In this document: in pieces, positions 57,439-64,000 of the stretch
Layout: every line of letters starts with the position of its first letter
Position numbering within the stretch: the first letter of the stretch is position 1
NCBI GenBank assembly: GCA_015039315.1
Contig: WIDE01000015.1
Span: forward strand, 391,119-455,118
Length of the DNA: 64,000 nt
Direction: 5' to 3'
From: Clavulina sp. PMI_390
Taxonomy: Eukaryota; Basidiomycota; Agaricomycetes; Cantharellales; Hydnaceae
Notes under the pieces: generated by a model
The model's database searches: none
What the model saw: only the letters and a program-made list of their open reading frames with translations
What the model was told of the DNA's origin: nothing
Translations under genes and position numbers: made by a program

Positions 57439-59593
57439 ATGGGTCGATCAGCTCCAGGTACGTTATTTGCGCGTTTTCGGAGTGTATGTGCGCGTTTTTA
57501 GGGGTCCTTAATAACCTTGGTGTTGTTCTAGGACATTACGACGATGTCTTCGTTTCCAAGTTCAAGAAGATGATGTATGTGCATTTGATTTCTCGCCTGA
57601 GGCGCGTGTGAGCAGGCACTTGAACTCACGGGCGACGTTTTCCAGATATTCCTCGTTCGAGAGGAGCCGCACACCCACTCCAGAGTCATCCTCTGACGAA
57701 GACACTGCCTCAGAAACTATCCCCCCTCCTTCACCCGCCCACTACGCGCTTCTGTTCGAAAAGTTTGTAAATTCTCTAGACGAGCACGACCCCTTCGTAA
57801 TTGCCCTTCTGGATGTTCTTGTGAAGGTGCGTCTCCGTATTCTTGACCAGCTTCACACTAGTCATCGCCATCAATCCAAGCGCCTAAGCTGATTAATCCC
57901 TTCCCTGCGATACTCGCGGCTCAATGAATCCCTAAATGCATAACAGGAAGTCTCTGGGCGTGCAGAACAGCCAAAAAGACGGCATGACGGGTCCTTCACG
58001 GATCCTCGACCGAGCCATCGTATGCGCATCTCATTTGAGAGTGCTGAAGCCCTTCGTAAACTCCTTCGGAATGCCTCCGCAGGCTCATCATCGTATCAGG
58101 GGCGACGAGCCTTTACCCTAAACCGTTCGCATTCACACATGGTGCTTCCCGACGACTCCGCGCTGTACGGATCGTCGAGCGGAAGAGCCGGGACTGGCGG
58201 CGCTGGCGGAGCCTGGCGCGTCGGAAGTGGCTCATGGGTTGGTGCATTGGCGGCGCAGATCACGGACGACGATGCAAATTCGGATGTCCAGGATCCGCTA
58301 TTCGATGCATATTATGGCGATACCATTGACTTTGGTGTGTGGAGGTCGCGCTATGGTCGATCTCCTCCGCCCGGAACAACTACATCGTCGCTTCCTGTGC
58401 ATCCACCGATATCATCTCGTGTTGAAGATGCGTTCTCAGAAGACTGGAGCATCCCTGCTCCATCGCTCTCTGGCCCGCCTTCTAATCTAAGTGCTGGGCC
58501 TAGCAGCTCCTCGCGAGCTGTCTTTGAGCGTCTGATGCAGCAAGATGCACGGATAGCACGCGCATCTGATTTCGCGACGTACTCTGCTCGGCGTCGTGCC
58601 GTGCAGCGGAGCGAAAGTCGTCCAGAGCTGGCAGGATCGGATATGCCTACTGCTTACAGCTTGGGCGACGAAGATGCACCAGTGAGACTCCCCATAACAC
58701 GAGAGACTCCCCTTGGAAGTGCCTCACGAAGACGTGCCTTTACTCGGCCGATCTCGCCATATCAGCCCCCCCGCATCACTTCACGTCCACCAACTCCACC
58801 CTCTGCCTCGATGTTGAGTGCGCAGATTCGATCGCCCCCACGCCAACGCCAGAGTTTACCTTCTTTCGAAACGTTGTTCCCCGAAAGCCAAGAATTTGAT
58901 GCTGGAGATATGGGTAGCAGGACCGAGATTGCTCCTCCCAGATCGCCCAGCTCTCGTTTCGACGATCTCCGACATCGCTTTGACAATCTTCAACACAGGC
59001 TCGAGTCCTATCCTCGACGAGGCTCCGTAGGGTACGATGACCAAGCAGGCCCCATCCGGCCGTCGAGTCTGTCTATCCGTCCGTCCACCAGCAGCTCCAG
59101 CTCGAATCTCCTCCTAACGCAAGGCCGCCCGATTCTACGCCACGAGCGTGAGCGCCGATCACACTCTCCTCCGGGACTCTCTTCGTTTGACAGTAGCGGA
59201 GATTTACGCAGTGATGCTGGTGCACGCAGACCTCTTCGTCGCCCATTGCGTGTTCCAGAGATGATGGAGCGAGGCTCAACTTCTGCAAGCACCGCCCTCG
59301 ATTTTGCCCCTGCTAGACCTCATCTCTCAATGCCCCGCCATTCTTCCGGCCACTCTTCTTCCTTCTATCCCGCCTGGGCTCATCCTCGTCGGTCAACAAC
59401 CAGTGCGCCTACCGCCGAGGTCACTATTAGCGATCGCCTTGCCGTTCCAATGATGCTAGACGACAGCGGTGCAGAAGTGTTGTATCGATCCCCTTCTCCC
59501 ATGCCCCCACCAGCTCCCCTCCCCAATCTGGGTGAGCAAGACCGGGCGACCTCTCCCTTGCTGCCACTCATCCAGAGCCCGGAGATGGCATAA
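57439..59593 (+). CDS. Unknown Ser/Pro-rich protein
   Basis: Not recognised. Exons: MGRSAPG|HYDDVFVSKFKKMI|, then YSSFERSRTPTPESSSDEDT, PSPAHYALLFEKFVNSLDEH, DPFVIALLDVLVK, and a long last exon starting about 57948 with EVSGRAEQPKRR, RISFESAEALRKLLRNASAG, ITDDDANSDVQDPLFDAYYG and DTIDFGVWRSRYGRSPPPGT. The remaining 380 residues are disordered and Ser/Pro/Arg-rich. The ordered part is a short N-terminal helical domain (about residues 40-90). It is divergent from NDUFA13, with about 275 bp between them. No function can be assigned. Confidence 0.75.
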
Positions 59594-59931
59594 CAAAAAA
59601 AAAACTGCTTCATCGCCGAAGCGAAAACGTTTATCGGACATCTCATAGCACCGCTATTTTTCCTGCTTTTCACGCGCCACCTATCCATCATCCGTAAATC
59701 TAAAACAAACTCATCTATCGTGCTCTGCCCAAAATTGCTTAATAAATATTCTGTAGAATATTCTTGTCATCGTATTTCTGTTTCCCCTCCGTAATTGTCA
59801 TGTACGCAGCACCCGCAGCAAAGTATCGATAGTCCTTTATTCATGTATATAGGGTATCGGTTTTGTTCTTTCAAGGGATTCATTGAGCTTGTGCCTACAT
59901 ATTGCCTGATGACTACAATATTGTTGAGCGT
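59594..59931. other. Convergent 3' region
   Basis: No gene. A-run after the stop of the preceding gene (59596-59604) and AATAAATA near 59741, compatible with a polyadenylation region. Confidence 0.45.
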
Positions 59932-61164
59932 TCAAGCTGGAGGTTGCTCATCGCTTGATCCTCCAGTGCTAATGCCGTTAGCTGGAAGTTCGAGAACCTC
60001 GATACGGGTCCCTAGGCCTCTCCAACCTGTCCCCCCTTCAGTATCCGGATTCTGGGTCCGTGATTTTGGTAGGGAAGTGATGGCGCGATACACGAAATCC
60101 GAGTTGGTTAGGGGAGAGAGGTCTGGCGTCGGTAGGAACTATCATTTCGACGAAGACAAACCACCCATTTGATTAGAACGGATGCGGAGGATCTGGTCAT
60201 TATCCTTTGAGCTAGAAGAGTCCCAGATATACGCACGTTCTTGATCGTCTTATATGATGCCTCCCAGCCACTTGTTTCTCGGACAATCAGAGGTGGGTTT
60301 GAAGCGAACGAATGATATATCCTCGTATCATGTATGCGGAATAGTACGCCGTCCACCCGCAGGCTGAATCGCGCGAGGGCGAAAAACGAGGTGGGCATTA
60401 CGCGCTACGTTGAATTAGGGGATCAAGTCTACGAATGACGCGGCGAGAAATCAACATACAGCTCGTATCATGTATGACGCGGCGCCGTTATCGTGTAGCT
60501 CGTCTTCGAAGAGGGGTATTTCGGCATAAAAGAGAATGGGATCGGGTCGAGAAAGTTCTTCGATGGGTATTCGATGACTGGTATTGGATGGATCACCAGG
60601 AACAAACTATGGCGGAGATTCAACGCTCAGTAGATGCTAACACGCGCCAAGGAGCTCACTCTCGGAGCGTCTGGCTCGTCGCCTGATTGAGAAGAGATAT
60701 GTCCACTGTATGTCGTGGTGAACGTCCAATCAAATGGCTTGGCTTGCACCACCTTAGGCATAGGATTGGCCGATGATGGCGAGCTCCTTTCTTATGCATA
60801 GGAATTTAGCAGGTGATATCGAATCATCGGTATTTCCCGAAACTGACCGACTCTGCAGCCACTCTTTGGCATATCCTACTTGCACTCCACCATCGCCAGG
60901 CTGGAGTTCGCCCAACTTAACCCCACGAAGCGCCTCCAGCGTGGTGAACTCGTATTTCCAGTTAAGAGCCTGATTTGTGATGACCAAAGAATTGTTTCCG
61001 AAAGGCATTTCAGGTAGAGGCAGCCCATCCAATGCATCCTGTATTTGCGAAATTTCGATAGAATTCGAGATAGGAAGCGTCGATGACGAGATTTCCCATG
61101 AACCCTTTCGGATCATGGTCCCACCGCTGGTCGTCGTCAGCTCGTGGTCTGATGCCATGCTCAT
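59932..61164 (-). CDS. TIP41: TIP41-like TOR-pathway regulator
   Basis: TIP41 binds PP2A-associated Tap42 and modulates TOR signalling. The ATG at 61164 gives MSMASDHELTTTSGGTMIRK, then GSWEISSSTLPIS, ALDGLPLPEMPFGNNSLVIT and LNWKYEFTTLEALRGVKLGE. An intron (GTCAGT...AAG) joins CG|G to SSPSSANPMPKVVQAKPFDW and TFTTTYSG. Then FVPGDPSNTSHRIPIEELSR, DPILFYAEIPLFEDELHDNG, VMPTSFFALARFSLRVDGVL and FRIHDTRIYHSF match the TIP41 signature in order. The final exon best joins phase 0 after SYKTIKN to FLPTPDLSPLTNSDFVYRAI, GWRGLGTRIEVLELPANG and a stop at 59932. An alternative ending near 60141 is less family-like. Confidence 0.9.
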
Positions 61165-61646
61165 AGAGGTATAGACTGGCGCAGGGATACAGTGAGCACT
61201 CGAGTTGTGATGTGTTTGCTGACCACGATCGACTCCGACTTTTGACAACCTTGGAACAAATGTTCGACCTGCCACACTCGCGCATGTTTCAACGCAACTG
61301 CTCGGGTGGCACCCCTCCTGTCACAAAGGGAAAAGAAAACATCAGCCTTTATTGATAGCTACCGACATCATCCGTAAAGAAATTCAATGGGCAACACTGG
61401 CCGCAAATAAAGTCTCGGTGCCAGTAACGCCTCCTCCGTGTCTCGGTGGACAATTGGCGCCCGTCCCTGTGCTCTGCCATATATCAGCGTGCACTCCTTT
61501 GGCGATGCTGAATAAATCCCCCTGCCTCGGATACTTCGACAGTGCTTGCATTGCGTTGCAGTGGCCACCTGATACCCATCTATAGACTGCAACCCCTCAA
61601 CGCTTCTTCTCTGTCGTTCACTCGTCCCAAAGTTTCTTCCCGTGTG
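61165..61646. promoter_or_regulatory. Divergent promoter, TIP41 and cupin gene
   Basis: About 480 bp between divergent ATGs; no gene or clear motif. Confidence 0.4.
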
Positions 61647-62324
61647 ATGTCACAATCTGAGCGCGACGTTGTTGTGGCAAACTCGAATGGGGTACTAGTC
61701 ACTGTGAGACGCAATCCTCAACCAGGAGAACGGAGGTGCGCGGTCCAAAAATCACATTCGTGCAGAGAGAATGTCACTTGTTCACTGTCTCTGCTACTCT
61801 CTCCCTTGCAGCGTTCTTATAGAAATTGATGCCGACCGCGAATTCGAAGTCCCGCTACATTTCCACCCAAAAGGAGGGGAGTGGATGAAGGTTGTCAGCG
61901 GCCACGTCGAGTTCACTGTGAATGGCAAAAAAACGACGCTGACATCGGACATGGGGGAACTGCATATCCCTACCGGTCAACGACACTCGATCCTCAAGCC
62001 CAAAGGTGTCGCAGCTGCATTCCAAGAACGCTCAGAACCTGACTCAAACGGCAAGTCAGTATTCTTTGAGGATTTATTTGCGTCTGGAGATATGGTGCGT
62101 AACGTGTTAGCTCTAGCCTGAACACTCGACCTCTAATCTTTCTTGTTTGGTATGGTAAGCCGGGGTTCATTGAGGCAATGGCAGTCTTTTGGAGGAACGG
62201 GGATACATATCCTGCGATCGGCAATAACACACCAGACATTCTAGGGAAGGTTTTGGTGTGGGTATTTGGAGGCTTTGTCGGGGACTTCCTTGGCTTTGCC
62301 CCAGGACCTGGCAAGAAACAATAA
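61647..62324 (+). CDS. Single-domain cupin protein
   Basis: Three exons. Start MSQSERDVVVANSNGVLVTV, RRNPQPGER, then VLIEIDADREFEVPLHFHPK with the cupin motif 1 pattern (HFHPKGGEWMKVVSGHVEF) holding His and Glu metal ligands. Then VNGKKTTLTSDMGELHIPTG and QRHSILKPKG (motif 2). The last exon gives PGFIEAMAVFWRNGDTYPAI and a hydrophobic/Gly-rich end (KVLVWVFGGFVGDFLGFAPG). Cupins cover many enzymes and binding proteins; the reaction cannot be predicted. The C-terminal hydrophobic stretch might associate with a membrane. Confidence 0.84.
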
Positions 62325-62691
62325 AATGATGGCGTTACCCTGATCCTAATATATCGAGGGTGTAGATGCTGGAGCCAAAATCTCATGCTATCGTGATGCT
62401 AAACATCAATTTGCTAGGTCGGCTGGGCGTCGTCATGATGATTGATGGTCTTGAGCGTGAAGGCAGTACTTTTACCCGCCAGGCGTTTCATGAGCTTTGC
62501 CACATATACCTGCCTGAGCTTATCCTACCGATCACTTTCGTGGCCGCCATGATCATCGTTATGAGTTTGTGTGAACAACTCACACCTTTTGATTGATGCG
62601 GGCTGAGAACTGGCTAACCTAAGCTAAACAATAACTAGGAAGAGTATACATAACATTCGGTTCCTACCCACGAGAACAGGCTCCCATCTCT
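62325..62691. other. Convergent 3' region
   Basis: No gene recognised; a 76-codon plus-strand frame at 62366-62596 has no features and is probably chance. Confidence 0.45.
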
Positions 62692-63855
62692 TCATAGGTC
62701 GGTTAGGTCCCTACTCTTCAAACCCTTGATTTCTTCAAGTGTACCCAAGAGCGCTACGAAATCTCCAGCAGGTACAGCGCGGTCAATGGAGAGATCATGG
62801 GCAAGCAAGACCTGAACATTTGCCTCCATGTCCATCCTGCGCATTTTCGCAATTGACTTGTATGACTCCTCAGGATCATCGTGCATGCAGGTCAACTTTC
62901 GAGGGTTTCCGTGCGGATTCAGGTCCGTCTCGGGAAACAGCCCAATCTTCAGCTGGGGAGCTTGGAAGATGAGGCATGGAGCATGCGCGGTGTCACTGGC
63001 TAATACATAGTAAGCTGGCGGGTCCGCTGACGTGCGGACAAGCATCGCGATGTGCCCTGCCGTGTGCTGAAGCGTGCATGTGTCAGTTTTGGTGGGCGAA
63101 ATGGTCCAGTATCATGCTCACCCCTGGAGCGTCAAGAATCCAGCAGCTCCCATCTCCAAAGTAATCGAACCTTTGAAAGTGCCAATTTGTTGCCAGTTAT
63201 CTTTATTACGATTAAGTCGACGGACATCGCGACTGCTGATGACGGCAGGCGGAACGTCCATGGCTTTGGCTAGTTCATCTCCAGTCGGAGATCCGGGGCC
63301 AACTAGAAGCGGGGTGCCACTTGGGAATTCGGAGAGGTCACCAATATGATCAAAGTGAGCATGCCCTAGCACCAGGCCTGTAATCGAGGCGAGGTCGATG
63401 CCATTATTTACGAGAATCTGAGGAAGTGCCTCGGTGGTCCTGGATTGACCCCTCCAAGCAGTTGCCAGATGACGAAAGATTGGATTACTGTATTTCTCGG
63501 ACTACGTGTTTTATAATCAGTTTATTGGTCTCTATCGTCGAGAAGGGCGTACCTCGCGTAGCCCTAGGTCGAATATGACGCGCTCCTTCCTTCCTTCGAT
63601 ATCCTTTTCAATGAGGAACGCAAAATCGGGACCTTTGTGTACCGCCCCATCTTCGGTAGGAGAGGACAGGATATATGCAGGAAGCTCAATGTTTGCAGTA
63701 CGAATCAGCGTAAGCCTGCAGACGGCAGCGCTATTTTGTACAGCGGGAAGAGGACTAAAAGCGAAAGAGGCAGGATCCAGAGGGGAGAGATTTCGCAGTC
63801 GAAGGTTTGCTTCGTCAACGCCATCTGGAATTGGTTCTACTCTTATGGAAGACAT
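62692..63855 (-). CDS. Metallo-beta-lactamase-fold hydrolase
   Basis: The ATG at 63855 gives MSSIRVEPIPDGVDEANLRL. The N-part includes CRLTLIRTANIELPAYILSS and FAFLIEKDIEGRKERVIFDL, placing a DLG at the end of a beta strand. The second exon has FRHLATAWRGQSRTTEALPQ, GIDLASITGLVLGHAHFDHI with the HxHxDH zinc motif, GDLSEFPSGTPLLVGPGSP and WQQIGTFKGSITLEMGAAGF. The third has HIAMLVRTSADPPAYYVLAS-DTAH, whose His continues the metal site, and NPRKLTCMHDDPEESYKSIA. The layout resembles fungal MBL-fold proteins related to quorum-quenching lactonases; the actual substrate is unknown. Exon joins at about 63550 and 63115 were read by eye. Confidence 0.86.
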
Positions 63856-64000
63856 TAGAGGGACAGTGGAAGAGTGGGGGGAAATTATGAAGTCGACGAT
63901 GCGGCTGCAAAGGACAGATTATTAACCTTTATTGCTTTTCGATCTCTATCGCTTTTGGTTATCTCGTACCGGCTCCACGGGAAAGCGAGAGGCCGTTGCA

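Overview
The window is nuclear DNA of a filamentous basidiomycete fungus, most likely an Agaricomycete. The evidence is dense genes with many short (50-75 nt) GT-AG introns, Agaricomycete-style F-box and glutathione transferase (GST) expansions, and Ser/Pro/Gly-rich low-complexity tails. Genus is not proven; the GST and F-box expansions would fit a Rhizoctonia/Ceratobasidium-type genome, but this is inference. All gene models were spliced by eye from GT/AG signals, reading frame and family conservation.

Layout. 1-12 kb holds housekeeping and meiotic genes: NOP58 (partial, -), a Mei5/Sfr1-like recombination factor (-), an unknown gene (-), the PCH2/TRIP13 AAA+ ATPase (+, 11 exons), a large F-box protein (+), and lipin/PAH1 phosphatidate phosphatase (-). 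12.9-25.7 kb is a tandem array of seven omega-like GST copies on the minus strand: six largely intact and one clear pseudogene. 26-31 kb holds a short-chain dehydrogenase (-), an Mpo1-type (DUF962) protein (+) and class III alcohol dehydrogenase, the S-(hydroxymethyl)glutathione dehydrogenase (-). 31-32 kb has an unresolved Lys/Glu-rich gene. 32.1-42.5 kb is a second minus-strand tandem array, five F-box paralogues of which two are broken; one carries a 662-bp TA-flanked inverted-repeat element in an intron. 42.7-46.5 kb holds two plus-strand Ure2p-like GSTs, both with in-frame upstream ATGs encoding mitochondrial-presequence-like extensions. 47-64 kb holds an acidic unknown protein (-), a Ser/Pro-rich protein with two HMG boxes (-), complex I subunit NDUFA13/GRIM-19 (-), an unknown disordered protein (+), TIP41 (-), a cupin (+) and a metallo-beta-lactamase-fold hydrolase (-).

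How the genes relate. Nine GST loci plus the glutathione-dependent formaldehyde-oxidising enzyme lie within 34 kb, suggesting a glutathione-based detoxification neighbourhood. Within the minus-strand array the residue at the catalytic cysteine position changes from Cys to Ser to Gly, and every readable intact copy has a 4-nt microexon that supplies a codon of the conserved PYxYR/E segment. The plus-strand GST pair has its own 7-nt and 18-nt exons. No rRNA, tRNA, CRISPR, insertion sequence or viral gene was recognised.
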